Of a stretch of DNA of 64,000 bases, positions 36,061 to 49,600 are shown in pieces. Both the position numbers and the translations under genes were made by a program. Source of the DNA: Lycorma delicatula. Taxonomy: Eukaryota > Arthropoda > Insecta > Hemiptera > Fulgoridae. The notes beneath the pieces are model-generated. The model saw only the letters and a program-made list of their open reading frames with translations. It was not told the origin of the DNA and did no database searches. Location of the stretch: the NCBI RefSeq assembly GCF_047948215.1, contig NC_134465.1, forward strand, positions 37,796,153-37,860,152, in the 5' to 3' direction. The first letter of the stretch is position 1; every line of letters begins with the position of its first letter.

Positions 36061-37939
36061 ATAATAACTGACTTACCCTTGTATATTATCATACATATTT
36101 ACAAAAGGTGAGACTATCCTAAAAATACATAGAAAAAACATTTTGATTTTCCCATTTTAAAAAACATCAATAATATTTATTTAATGATCTATATAATTAG
36201 TTTATTTATTTTTTATGGTGGTAGAACCTGATACAGTAGAAAGATTATGCAATATTTATATGCGATGTATTTCCATTTCAAGCTGTTTATTACATCTACA
36301 AATTACAGGTTAGCATTTTAAGCATTATTTTCATCTGAATTAATATATTACATAAACTGATAAAAATAAGAATATTATAGTTAGAGTTCGACATAAAAGT
36401 TTTAATTAAAACGAGATTGTTGTGCTGATTAACTAAATCAAAGAAAATAAATTGTATTATAAAGAACTAAAATTTTGAAAATTAAAGAATTAAATTGTGG
36501 TTTTATAATATTGAAAGTAGAAAGAACCTACAGTTTGAAATTTAGAAAAGATTTATTCTGATCAGTGCATAAAAATACTTTACAGATCACCTCAATATAA
36601 GATAAATTATACAGTTTCTATATTTAATACTTCTTATGTTTCTTTCTTCATTCTTTTATCTCTAGTTGATGCATTTCGGAACCACTCCATTGTCAGAACT
36701 TATTGTACTGAAGTATTTAAATTTCCTTTAATTTTTACATACTGTTCAGTCAACTCACCTACCTATATTTGACGTCAAGCCATGTCTGACCTCTTTTTTA
36801 TTTATCTATTTCCTGCTTTCAATAAATTGAGGTTCTTGAAAAGGTCATCCGCTTGATAATTGATCTTTTCATTTATGATCGTTTACTAAAGGAAAAAGAA
36901 TAATTTCAAAAACTAGAAATCTTTAAATTATGAAGTAGCAATGAAATGATCAAGTCAAGTCCTTTTGTATTTTTAGAGAAGTTTATTTTTAATTATGCTT
37001 CCCCATGTGGCATTAGTTTTATTGTTTGAATTAGATATTAAATTATCATAATGTAATCTTTTAGTAGTATGAATAATTTAAGCAGATAATTGTTTTAAAT
37101 TTTTCAAATTATTCTGACAATTTCAGATACAATATCTGATGCTAAACTAACATCAGAAACTTATTATCAGATATTTAGACATTTCATAGAAAATTCTTAG
37201 CACAAAGCCAGATATTTACAATTCCTTTAGTAATATATGCATTTTTCATGTTTAAACTGTTTGTTTTGTACTAAAAGGCAGGCTAGAAGGAAATCCTTCC
37301 AAATTTTGCTAAGAAAATTATTAAATTTTCACCATATGACATTTTTGTGATATTTATCATTTTATTATTACTTACCCAATTAGTTTCTGATAGCAAGGTC
37401 CTCAAATTTCAAATCGAATCCTTATCGATTAGCCTCGTGAAAGAAAAAAGTAATAATTTTTTCATTGCAAGTTTAAATTAATAAATGACGCAATTGCAAT
37501 TTGATAATTATTGTTTGAAAGATTGTAATCTGCACTAAAGATTGAAAATTATGTTTTGGTAAATTTCTAAAAATATTGTCTATCCAGGTGGTTTAAGTTC
37601 TTGTAATTCTGGTCAGTTGGGAAACAGAAAATATTTAGACCTGCTAACTGAAACAAAGTTAAATGGTCGTTCATCATAAGATCAGAATTCTATAGAAAGT
37701 AAACATTAAAATTGCCACACACTGTGACACTGAATTTATTAGAAATTTCAATGAGTTTCTGACATTTAATTTAGAAAGGTTTCAAAAGAAACATAAGATC
37801 TATAAATTACCACCATCATAAATTTTAGATTAGACCAGTGAATTAGACAGCATTTGAAATCTAGAGATTTATATGAAAATTTGTAATAAGTGTTGGAATG
37901 CTGCTTGTAGCAGACATTGTTTGTCAGTAATTTACTTAC
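36061..37939. other. non-coding intergenic stretch
   Basis: About 1.9 kb of AT-rich sequence with no coding frame, SINE or transposon motif I can recognise. Confidence 0.6.
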
Positions 37940-38640
37940 TTGCTAGTCAACATCCACCCGCCTTTGTTTGTTGAGCCATTTGGCGACGTGGTGACCAATA
38001 AAGACAGGCTTCTATGAATTCTGGGCTCTCATCCAGCTGGGTGTGTCCAGGGCCGGATAATCTCTCAGGTGATCAGCACACATCATCCCGCAACCACACA
38101 GTGGGCACTCAGGAGACAGCAGCACAGAATGCAGTGAAAGTGACAAGCAAGATAGTTATGGCCAGTTTTTAGTCAGAAGGCAGCTATGCTGGACCACATG
38201 CAAGGAGGCCGGGGTTAATAGGACCGTCAGTGACCAAAGTTTTCCATTTTCTACCAACAGCCTCTTGGAGAGGTGCTGTTCGTTCCATCTGTTGATCGCT
38301 GCATTGACCAGTGCCCTGGATGAATGCAAGGACGCGGGGCAACTAGGTTAGGGTAGTCATAACTAACTTGGCCAGTTTATCAGCCTCTTCATTTCCACGT
38401 ATGTTGATATGACTGGGTATATCCACTGAAACATCAAAGTCCACCACGATTTCCCAGGCTTTCCAGCCTTCTGGCAGTCTGTTTGGATGTTGCATGATAG
38501 ATTATGTATAGTAGCTTGGAAATCGACCAAAAACACTGCTTTCAAAGTAGAAACCAGCTTTTCCAGTTTGGCTGTAGCAGCATGAACTGCTTGTCTTACA
38601 ATTGTTGTTTAAGCAGCGACTGCAAATGCAGATCGATGAA
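37940..38640 (-). pseudogene. LINE fragment with RNase H and zinc knuckle
   Basis: On the minus strand, KAVFLVDFQATIHNLS and, after a shift, WTLMFQWIP then N-RGNEEADKLAKL (about 38420-38370) match the RNase H domain carried by I/R1-type LINEs (usual I-Q-W-I-P-S-H-x-x-I-x-G-N-E-x-A-D). Further on, CPLCGCGMMCADHLRDYPAL (about 38110-38050) is the terminal cysteine knuckle. It is G+C-rich compared with the flanks. Frameshifts and stops make it a relic. Confidence 0.75.
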
Positions 38641-39622
38641 TTTTTTATAAGACACATTTATAAGACATAATAATCAAGCACTACTTATAAAGAAAATAGA
38701 TAAAATAATGGTCAATCTTCAGATGAATGTTGTGATGCCGGTGCTCTCCTAATGAATTCGTTTAATCTTTGATGACTCCATTTAACAATTTACACATGTT
38801 GAATGAAAAATGGATTAAAGATCTTTTGGTGGAGAATTCTACGAATCACTTTCAAGACATATTACAGAACTGATTTCAGTTCATCTGGTGATGATAAATT
38901 CAGCTTCACTTTTACACTTACATACCTTGAAGAGTACCAATTCATTAATACTATTTTCACAACATTTAGTTTTATTATTCATTAAATATATATATTTCAA
39001 TAATGCTATAAAAAAGTCAAATCTTGAGTACCATTTCGACATATGACTCAGGATATGAAGTTTACAAGTTAAAAGTCTAGAATTTAAATACACACTAATT
39101 CATAAGGATAAATTTTTCAGGACAAAAGCAAACAAAAAAGGAGAACAAAATATCTGATTTAAAGTAGAATAAATTTACAAAGAACTGTTAATAACAATAA
39201 TAATCAACATAAAATTTATTTTGCAATAAGGAATGCAAGAAACATAACTTTAAATACAATCTCATGACCACGGAGAGAATATTTTTTAAATAGATTAAAG
39301 AAGAGGAACAATAAAAAAACACAAACTTTTTATGATGAAAATGACAAAAATAAATAAAAAATCTATATAACTAATAAAAAGTTAACAATTTTCAAAATGC
39401 TTTAACTCTTGTTTATGTTAATGTACATTATACAGTTTACATCTATGTATACATACATACTACATGGCAGTATATCAGTTATTTTAATTTTTTTTAAATC
39501 AAAATAACCTAAAAAATAAAAATAATTATACTGACATCAACTTAATTAATAAACTAGTCAATGCTATTACTTCTACAGAATATTAATGAAAAAAGGTAAC
39601 TATTTCTTAATTTTTATTTTTT
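38641..39622. other. non-coding intergenic stretch
   Basis: AT-rich; two short overlapping frames near 38800-39090 look like noise. No element recognised. Confidence 0.5.
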
Positions 39623-39791
39623 ACATAATTATAAAAAATAAAAAAATAGTAACTTCAGTTTTTTCTATAGAGATAATATGACTATTTACTTTACACACCC
39701 AATGTTTTAAGTTGTTAGGATTATTACTCTGTTTACGTTTTAAAGCTTCATTAATCCATTCAATAAACAAGCAGTCATTTGAGGCACTTTT
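39623..39791 (-). CDS. candidate terminal exon of an unidentified gene
   Basis: On the minus strand a T-rich tract ending TTTTTACAG is followed by an open frame: KSASNDCLFIEWINEALKRK, then QSNNPNNLKHWVCKVNSHII, running on to a TAA stop near 39623. An AATAAA follows within 15 bases of the stop. The first 40 residues look protein-like (mixed charge, Trp and Cys present), while the last dozen are hydrophobic and could be read-through. It lies 3.7 kb beyond the PDHX stop on the same strand, so it could belong to an alternative PDHX transcript, to an unrelated gene, or be chance. I do not recognise the protein. Confidence 0.3.
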
Positions 39792-40249
39792 CCTGTAAAA
39801 ATTTAAAAAAATTATAAATGTATATTTCTTTTTGTTTAGTATCGCATTTATCTATATTAGTTCAAACTTTTGATGTAATTAAAATATACTATAAGACGGT
39901 TTGTCTATTTATTAAACCCACTAACCTAAATCATTTTTTTTTTTTTTGTAAATCTGAACAATGAGGGAAGTAATAATGATCCAAATGATAAGCGAACCGG
40001 CTTTCTTTTATTCCTCCTAAAGAAGACCAAAAATTTGTGTTCTTCCAAAAAGATTTAAATAGTATATACAGACAATCCAAACTTTACAGCGATAATGAAT
40101 TACAGTTGGATGATCTATACATCTAGGAACATCATACAGAATAGAGAATCTACACGGTCAGCCCATGGAACAGATAGGTTATATTCAACTGTAGAATTCA
40201 AAAAATTATTTTGACAAGAATAGCACTGTTTTCATTATTGGAAGAACAC

Positions 40250-41330
40250 GCTGCATTAAAAGACGTAAATGATTTTGAATAAGAGTTAGGGAAAAGTTTC
40301 TTCATATTTTAATGCAAAAGTAATACAAGGTTTTTTTATATCTCAGATGATGTTTATTAAACCAAACAAGTGCTGTTTTGATCGACCACTTTTTGAGGTA
40401 AAATCATAATCCCATTACTGTAGAATATTTGTGTTTTCTGGATGAAAAACTGCACTAAGTAATTTTCACAGGTGCAAGGTCAGAACCCTATACAGTGTAT
40501 GCATCAAATTTTCCTGAAATTCCTCTCCCAATTTTCAATGGATCACCAAAGATGTTTGGGAATTGACATTGTTGTGATGGAAAACTTTCCTATTGATCAA
40601 ATCTGATCATTTTATCTTGACTGGTTGGTGTAATCATTCCAGTTGTTGACAGTAGAGGTTAGGACCAATTATTTGACTGGACCTCAGCAACGTCTAGTAA
40701 TTCCTTTTTGATCTCCCACACACACAGTGCATCACTTATCTTGGTGTCAATTATTTGATATTTTTTTGTTTTGCCACTGTCTGTGGAGCTTTACCTTGCT
40801 TTGACCACCATCTTTTCTGTACATTATTGTCATAAACAATCCATTTTTCATCACCCTTAACGAGTCATTGAAAAGATGGTTCGATTTTGTTCCATTTTAG
40901 CTACAATTCACAGATGGAAATTCATTAAATTTTTCATTGTTAAATCATGTGGCAACCAAACACTGAGTTTTTTTTGCATCCAGTCTTTTTCAAACAGTTT
41001 AAGAGTGTTTTGCAGCCACTATCTAGTTTATTATTGATTTCATGACTACTAATGTGCTGGGGTCTTGCACAATTTTTTCCTTGATTTCAACTTTTTCAAT
41101 CGTACGCCGACTAGAAAGAGGTGCATCATGGACATCAAAATTTTCTGATTAATAACACTTCAACAAGCTTTGTGCCACAGATACTCGTACTGCATCACAT
41201 CATAAACATCACAAACTTTTTATCAGCCCGAGTTGCTTCTCCCCATTTTTGTAATAAGATTTCAAAATGAATTGAATTTCTTCTTTATTTTCAACTTTTA
41301 AATAAATAATCATAACCTTTCTAAAAATAA
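40250..41330 (-). pseudogene. mariner transposase relic
   Basis: Minus-strand pieces are KLSVWLPHDLT-KNLMNFHL (about 40980-40920), GDEKWIVYDNNVQKRWWSKQ (about 40850-40790), and GKAPQTVAK just after. The block G-D-E-K-W-I-x-Y carries the first catalytic Asp of the cecropia/SETMAR-type mariners. The C-terminal half towards 40250 is unreadable apart from short matches. No terminal inverted repeats were resolved. Confidence 0.7.
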
Positions 41331-42089
41331 TCATGATAACTTTTAAAAGCTTACAAGTGTTGACTAATTTGATTAATATTACCAAAGTTACGCAATCTTA
41401 AACCCACCTACCAGGAGAATATATTTCTGCCACACTTTACATTTTTTCCCTTATACTCATCCATATCACTAGAGTTAAAGAAACAGAGTTAGAGAAACAC
41501 TTCTGGAAACAACTGAAACTTCACAAAGGAAATGTTTCATCTCACATTAATAAAAAGACCAACCACCTCCTCCAAAACCCAGAGTTCTGTCCAACTAGAT
41601 ACAATGATTGAACTTATGCAAAAAAAAAAATGTTTAATAAAAATACAGCAATCCAATGATTCATATAAGTAAAAAACTAATCCACACAGAGGAGAAACAA
41701 TGACTGATGGTATCATAGTCATCAGGTTCACACCCTTTGTAATTTAAAAAAGGGAAAAAATGAAAATTATTTGGAAATAATCATGAAATCATTAATGATA
41801 TAATTATGGAATAATAATAAAATAATTTTATAACAAGCTAAGCACAATGATTTTTTTTCTGGGTGAAAAATCCTTTTGTGTTATCATTGTTCCAACACAA
41901 TAGATTTGTGGTAAAAAATAAATGTTAAAAAATGGACAATTAAAAATTAATTAAAAACTAAAAATCCAGAAACACAAAAATACATCTTCTAAGTAAAAAG
42001 CCTGTAACTCATGCTAAAAGTGAAATAAAAACAAAGATTTATTTCAAGAAATAAAATTACTATCTGCTTTACAGCAAATGGCATGAATA
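41331..42089. other. non-coding stretch
   Basis: AT-rich with A runs. Nothing supported. Confidence 0.5.
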
Positions 42090-42480
42090 CTTGGCACACA
42101 CTGCAGTAATTTATATATAAACGGGTGGCCCTAAGAAATCAATAGAATAAGAATATCATCCTCTAGAATAGTTTGTATGTTAGCCCCTGGTTTAAACTTA
42201 TGATGCATTGCCGCATAACAGATACAATCCACAAGGATGTGGTGCACTGTTATTTGGCAGTTGCAGCAAGCACAAACAGGTGCATTTGTTTGAGTCGGTT
42301 ATCAATGAGTGAGCCTAGTGTGCCCTATTCGCAAATGGCAGATGGTTATTTCTGCATGAGGAGCTCCACAGTGACACAGTGTTCTTAATCAGGTGAAGTT
42401 TATTGTTCATGGTAGCATTCCATTCACTTTAACCACTTATCATGAACCAACCTCTTCAGGAAACAGACAACATCATTCGA
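42090..42480 (-). pseudogene. LINE C-terminal fragment
   Basis: On the minus strand EITICHLRIGHTRLTH, then CACCNCQITVHHILVDC (about 42290-42220) match the end of jockey-like LINE polymerases: L-R-I-G-H-T-R-L-T-H, then a C-x-C-x(8)-H-x(3)-C knuckle. The rest of the element is absent. Confidence 0.7.
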
Positions 42481-43471
42481 AACAATGCGATTGGAAATAT
42501 CTGTTTGAAAAATGGTTCTCTGCAAATAGCCTGGTATATTTTTCAATTTGAACTAATCTTTTTTCTTTTCTAAAGTAGTTTTTCAGGAATAAACAACAGT
42601 TTAAAGAAAAAGATTACAATTTTAAAAACCCAATACATAATCTCCTATCAATGAAATTTCTTTATAATGGAGAAATATCATGGTCCTGACAAATTTATAA
42701 CAGAATGTTTAATGTAAAACGGTCTTGATGGTTATCATTAAATGTTTGCAATAATCCAGTTATATATACGATTTAAAAAAAACTGCTTAACTCAGTGGAC
42801 TTACAGACTTAAAAATTGCTGTATTGATCACTGCTGCTTATCTTTTGTCAGCAGATTTAAGTGACAATTTTATACTTACATGGTTTTAAAAAAAAAATAC
42901 CAAAGACTGTTTGGTACCAGGTTCACCGTGCTTTTATTCTTTACTTTTTACTTATAACAGTTACTATTTATTTTATAAGAATACACTGCATGGCAAATAA
43001 TCAATCAAACTTTGATGAAAGTAAAACAAGAAAAATTATGAAGATATGGTGGTTATGGAACCAGTCTGGAAAAGAAATTATAATTTTTTTTGTACTTACT
43101 GGTTGTATGTAATAATTAAAAATTTAAAACAATATAAAATAATTTAATAAATATTGCAATTTTAAAAATTTACTACAGGAGGTACACTCAATACTCTAAA
43201 ACTCACTGATCAAAGAACTAAATAAAACATACAATGCAAAATAAATAAGAATTATTTATATCAAACTGAAAAAAGCACAGTGTATAAAAAAACTACAGAT
43301 GCAGTTCATTTAGTACTAAATAGTGATAAAATCACCACGTCTTATTATAACAATAATTACATTAATAAAAAAAATAAATTTCTAGAAATCTTAAAATTAC
43401 ACTGGAATAAAATCACTCCAGATTTAACATTAACAAAATAAATATGATCTATTAAATCATTTTATTACCTA
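42481..43471. other. PDHX 3' flank
   Basis: AT-rich sequence downstream of the PDHX stop. A minus-strand AATAAA at 43466-43461 is only a few bases past the stop and may be too close; the true poly(A) site was not fixed. Confidence 0.4.
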
Positions 43472-43653
43472 TTATAACTCATATGTTGCTTTTGATTTAA
43501 CTTTTATTGTTGCACCAGTTAAAAGAAGAGAAGCTGGATTTTCTAGATAACCCTCTAATATTTCCATAAATAAAGCCACTTCATCTTCCATCATAGCTCT
43601 AGCATCGTATGATAAAGTCGCTGACATCATAGTTGCCTTACTACCATCTGGTT
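43472..43653 (-). CDS. Pdhx: PDHX terminal exon, catalytic His missing
   Basis: The acceptor is TATTTAG. It encodes [20 protein letters not shown], then [20 protein letters not shown], and ends in a Lys-rich tail extending past the usual end of the fold ([11 protein letters not shown], stop). Ala replaces the acetyltransferase His. Confidence 0.87.
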
Positions 43654-46600
43654 CTAAATAGAATAAAAATATACATTTTTTAATCTCTATTTTGTAAATA
43701 AATTACTAAGTAATATTACTGCCAAAAAAACAAACTAATAAGTTAAGTTTTAATAAAACTTAATTACTGTCAGTTTATTAATAATTGTTTGTACTCTACT
43801 TCATGTCTGTGAAAATTGTTTTTAAATATTCCTCTATATGCTCTGCATTACTGCTTTTGCTAGCATTCACTTTCAAACTCTGCCTGGGTTTCATTCATTC
43901 ATTTTCAAAAGTAAAATTTTTCTAATTTGATCAATTTTTTTCTAATATTACAAAATCCATTTATACCCACATTATTTTCACAGCTCATGATAGCAAGTTT
44001 ATTTTTCAAAATTCAAAACCTAACATCTTTGTTGCTTGATCGATGAAACTTATTTACGTTTTAGAAATTAAGTTTACTTTTTTTTCCAAGGCAAAAACTT
44101 ATTAAAACATTTTACATAATATTATTGCACAAAAAAAGCAGTAAGTTACACTTAATAAAGCAAAAAGAAATATACTGACTATAAGTCCTAAATGTAAGTA
44201 TATACTATACAGTACTTAATAGTTAAAATAAATATTTCAATTGAATTTTCAATCAGTAATTTTATACTTTTACACTTTACTCAATAAGTTCTGTTATATG
44301 ACTTACAAAAACTATATTCCATGGATTGATGATGTCTAAATGGAATGACTCAAAGTAGCAATCTACACTGTTTTCACATGATTAATCAGTGAAGTACGTT
44401 ATATTACTGATATAACACTGATATATGATACTGATATAACACAATTATGCAATTAAGAAATATTACAAATATTTTTTTATAATTTCCTTTACATGAGATG
44501 TTTTATTACTTGTGGAATCAACTACTTCAATACACAGGTCAACAATAGAAAAGTTTTTTGAAAACTAATAACTGATTCTTCTACATTTTTATGTTGGTTT
44601 TAGGAAAAATAGTCAAAAAATTCCATCACATACCATTTTTTCACTAAATCAATTTTTCAATATTCTGAAAATTGATAATCAATATATTTTACTTATAAAA
44701 CGTTGAATAAAAAATTAGGCCTGTGTTAATTATTTTGATACTTTATTATTAGTTTGGTTAATGGAATGAATACAAGTAGTGTTCATAATTCTGGTTTGAT
44801 ATAGTAAGATGAGTAACTAACAAGATGATGTAATATGATTAATTAGAATGATTTCATAAGTCATTTTTGCCAAGCCATTAGCTAAGGTGATGATGACTCG
44901 CTCATTCCTACTCCCCTTCACTCTACTGAAATAAAAATAAATTGGTTGCAATTAGAGCACTGTTGAAAGGTTTTGCTAGTGTTAAATAGTTTTCTAAACT
45001 TTCTATAGTGTTTTAGTTTTCTTTCATTTTTGAAGTTATTTTATTTGTGCTTTCCTTGATTTTTATATTTCAAAATGGCTTCAAGGGGTTGCATTAATTC
45101 ACCTAACAACTTCTGTTACATTTGTGGTGAAGAAACAGTAAAGAAATACTACAGACTTCGTTAAAAAAGTGTACTACGCCTCTTTTAGGATAAAACTTGG
45201 TAACCAAGATAAAACGTGGGTCCTGCATACAGTTTGTTCTATTTGTGTGGAAGACTGTGCAAATGGACAAAAGGTAAGAAAAAGTCTTTTTGGTTTGAGG
45301 TACCAATGATTAAGAGAACCAGAAAATCAGTGATAATTGATACTATGTTCTTGTAATGTATTCGAGTTCAATCTAAAAAATAAGAAAGAAATTGTGTATC
45401 CAAATTGTTATTTGACAATATGCCCTGAACCTCAGAGCCCTGGTGTACCTGTATCTTCGGTTCTACAAAAACTAAAAGATGTACTGAACAACTCTGAAAC
45501 AGAGTCGCAGGATGATGATGTTGATTTTATTTCTGGTAGTTACAAACCACAGCTTTTTTCACAGCATGAAATGAATGAGTTGGTCAGAGATTTAAGTCTT
45601 CCTAAAAAGTCAGCAGATCTTTTAAGATCTAGATTAAAAGAAAAAAAAATTAGTGGCCTTAACACATCTTTCTCATGGTACAGAAAGAGAGTTAACGTTT
45701 TTATCCTGTACCTTTCTGAAGATGGAAGATTAATTTATTGTAACAATGTTCCTGGTGTAATGAAGCAGCTGGTAAAGTACGATGTGAATGAATGGAGGCT
45801 GTTAGACTCGTCTAAAAGAAGCCAATTCTTCATAATGGCATCAAATATGCTTCAGTGCTAGTAGGACACTCCTGTATCTGACAGAATGCTATGAGAATTT
45901 AGAATTAGATATGTCTAAACTGAAATATTGCAATCATGAATGGATAATATGTGGTGAGCTAAAAATAATTTCTATGCTTCTTGGGCAGCAGGGAGGATAC
46001 ACCAAATATACCTGCTTCTTGTGTGAATGGGACAGCTGAGCAATAAAGAACATTTGACCAGAAAAAAATGGCCACATAAGATATTATTAGAACCTGGGAA
46101 CAAAAATGTAATATGGAAAAGTTTGGTTGATCCATGGAAAGTCCCCCCTACCTGAACTTCCACTTCATATCAAACTGGGAATGATGAAACAATTTGAAAA
46201 AGCTCTATCTAAAGAAGGAGAGAGTTTAGGTACATATGCCATATGTTTCCACAACTTCAGAACCCAAAGTGAAAGAAGACTTTTCACAGGTCCATTCGTA
46301 AACTTTTTAAAGATGAAGCGTGAGAAGCATTGAAAGGGGGGAAAAAAGGCAGTACAAGTGAAGACTTGTACTGACTTGTACCTCTGACTGAAGACTGAAG
46401 ACTTGTACCTCTATGAAGATAGAGGTAAGAAAACATACAAAAATCCTTTCTTTAAGTCCTATTACTTTTTTTATAAATAAAAGTTTTCTATGAGTAATAC
46501 ATATACAATATGTCTTTTTCCATTTTCTTTTTTTAGTATTGTGAAAAATTCTTACACGATAGAAAAAAAAACCGGTAGCCATATTTGAAATCAGCGCACA

Positions 46601-49600
46601 AAATAACATAAAAATCAGTTATCAGATTACAAACAACTTTCAAATTCCTTAATTTTGTTGACCTGTGAATTGGCCATTAATAAATGTCTATCTACATTCA
46701 GACAAACTGCAATTAATACCACTTATCTGCAGGTTAAAAAAACTGAGGTTTAGCCATTGGCATTTTATGCTTAGTTCAAGTTCTTCTATTTTCAAGATTC
46801 TATTTTTTTAAGATGTTTCATGTCGTGGAATATATAGATTAAAAGAACACAATTCAAAGTTTGATAAAACATAAAAAAAAACCTGAACATTACGGAATTT
46901 CACATACTTTAACCTTTCACTTTTTAAGTCAGAATGTAAATAAATCCAACTGTCAAAACAACAGCACTACCGATCGGATTTAATTCAAACTACTCTCTAA
47001 ACACAGTAGTCGGTTCAAAATACCCCTATCTTTCTTTCTACTGGTCAGATCGAGAATTTCAATAGCTTTAAACCTTCTCTGAACAAGGCAGACCATTTTA
47101 CAAAAAACCACATGTAAATCGGTCCAGTATTTTTTTAGTCTATAGCAGACTCACATATGAACATTGCCTTTTATATATATCCGATGATGATTGTCCAGTT
47201 AACAGAAGGATTGAATGTAAAAAATTTGGGCAGCCATATGCATCTTGTGCGTATTCATGCATGTGCCATGGACTACCTGTAAATGTGGCTGGTAGTATGA
47301 CCATTTTCCCCTATTCATCGGGATTCACATTGCCGTCATTAATAACTGCATCATTAAATGAATGTACTTTTCGGAATGCAACTTGGTTTGATTTAATCGA
47401 ATGTAGAGGAGTCACTGTTTCGATTTTCACATACAAATCGACAATGTATTGATGGAACAGTTAATACACGTAAATAATATATATTCAGAATGAGCCAATC
47501 AGTCCATAAATACAATTTTTCTAAATATCTCCACCCCAGCGCCACCTAGTGGGTCCAAACTAATTCAGAAACCTTCGTAGGCATGCTCACAACTCAGCAA
47601 AGTTTCATCACAATTGAATGAATGGTATAGGGAATGCATATGGGACAAACAATCATATTTACATATATAGATATAAATATATATTCAAAAACACATAAAG
47701 CTGGTGATATTCAGAAAAACAGTAATAATCCACATTTTTATAAATAAGATCATAGAATGGATGTCAGTGATGTCAACTTCTTACCATAAATGTTTATTTT
47801 TTTGTAACATTTTCATTAATTAACTGCTGCTATGTTTGCTTTTACCCAAATTTAAATCAATTTTTCTAAAATCTTTCTTCTTACACATTACATAGGGGCA
47901 TTCCTGATCAGGGTTTGTATCAAGTAAGGTTATATGACAAAAACTTTTTGACCATTGAACATAGCTTTATGGATAAGTGATTTTTTATTAAAGATTAAGA
48001 ATACTCTTTTCTTCATCAATTCAAAGGTTTCCTGTACAATTAAAAATCATCTTGTCCTCATAAAATGTGTGGACATGAACCATTACAGCATAACAACAAC
48101 TTCTGAAGAAAAAAATTATTACATTTATACAAAATAAAATTTTTATTTTATTCACAATAGGACTTACTTATAGTTAGCTGTCCACCGCCTACAGCTAAAA
48201 TAGCACACTGGGGAGGATTGATAATAGCACTGAACTCTCTAATACCAAACATTCCCAGGTTTGATATCCTGTAAATAGAAAAAAAAATATTAATAAAAAA
48301 ATAAAACATTTTTTTACTATGGATATGGCAATAAAATGTGACAGTTTTTGACAAGCAGCAGGAGCTAAACCTGAATAGTACATGCAGCTTGTGTTCACTG
48401 CCATACAGTAAGTGATGTGACACAACTGGTCGTTGCAAGAACATGTATTCACTGGAAATGAATTTGTTGAACACAAATCAGTAACTCTAGTGTTAAGAAC
48501 ATTTTGGCATATATTTAGCATGAATTCTGTTGATATCTGCAGCACAGCAGTAGCATCTCAGCTTTTCATTCAGAGGTTCCAGGTTCAAATCCCTATCAGG
48601 CATGGCATTTTTCATACACTACAAATTTCCATTTTCATATTCTCATGAACAAGCTTTTTTTATAAACTTCTGTGGTGAATTAATCCATCAATCAAAATTT
48701 AACGTAAGTAGAAAAAATTTCTTCGCAAAATTCTATTTTGAAGCTTGTTGAAAAGTGGAATAACACAGGAAATGTTTATGTACTACCAATTTTTGGTAGT
48801 ACATAAACAGCGCATGCTCCAGAGAATGTCAAAAGGTTATAGCAACAGTTATTCAAAGAATATTGTTTCTTGTAGGCATCGGTCAGCTTTTTTAAACTTA
48901 TCAAACAGATGTGTTTACACATTTTACATCGTCAAGTCAAATTTCATATGTACAAAATTAGATTTGTTCATAATTTTTTTGATAATAACAAAGTGCCATT
49001 AGAATTTTGTACTCAGTTTAATGAAAATCTGAATACAAATTCTTAACTAATTGTGTCCATCGAGACATATTTTTACATTAGAGTAAAACAAAATGTTCAT
49101 TATTGGAATGACAAAAATCCAAGGTTAGTGCATGAACAACTTCTACAAAGTGCCAAAGTTGCTAGTACAGTATATCTTTGTTTAGAATCATCGATCTGTA
49201 CTACTCCAAAATTATGGTCAAATAGTAACTGTTACTACTGAGTGATCCTGACAAATGTTTACAGTAATAGAGATGCTTAATGAGATTCATGCTGAAATTT
49301 GGTTTCAAAAATGGTACTGCTTCACTGCTTTAGAAACAATGAATGTTCTGAGAGATGTTTCTTGGAAACCTCAATTCCAGTTTCAAAGACACAAACTGGC
49401 CTCTTACATCTCCAAATTTAACTGCTATAGCCTACTTCCTTTGGGAATACCTTATATCTAGTGTTCATAAATAAATCAGATACTACTAAGGATTTAGAAA
49501 ATAATATTATATAACAAATTAATGAATTGATAAAGCATTATTAAAAAAATGTGATAAATAATTTTTGAACACGTCCTAATGAATGTTTTCTATGACAAGG

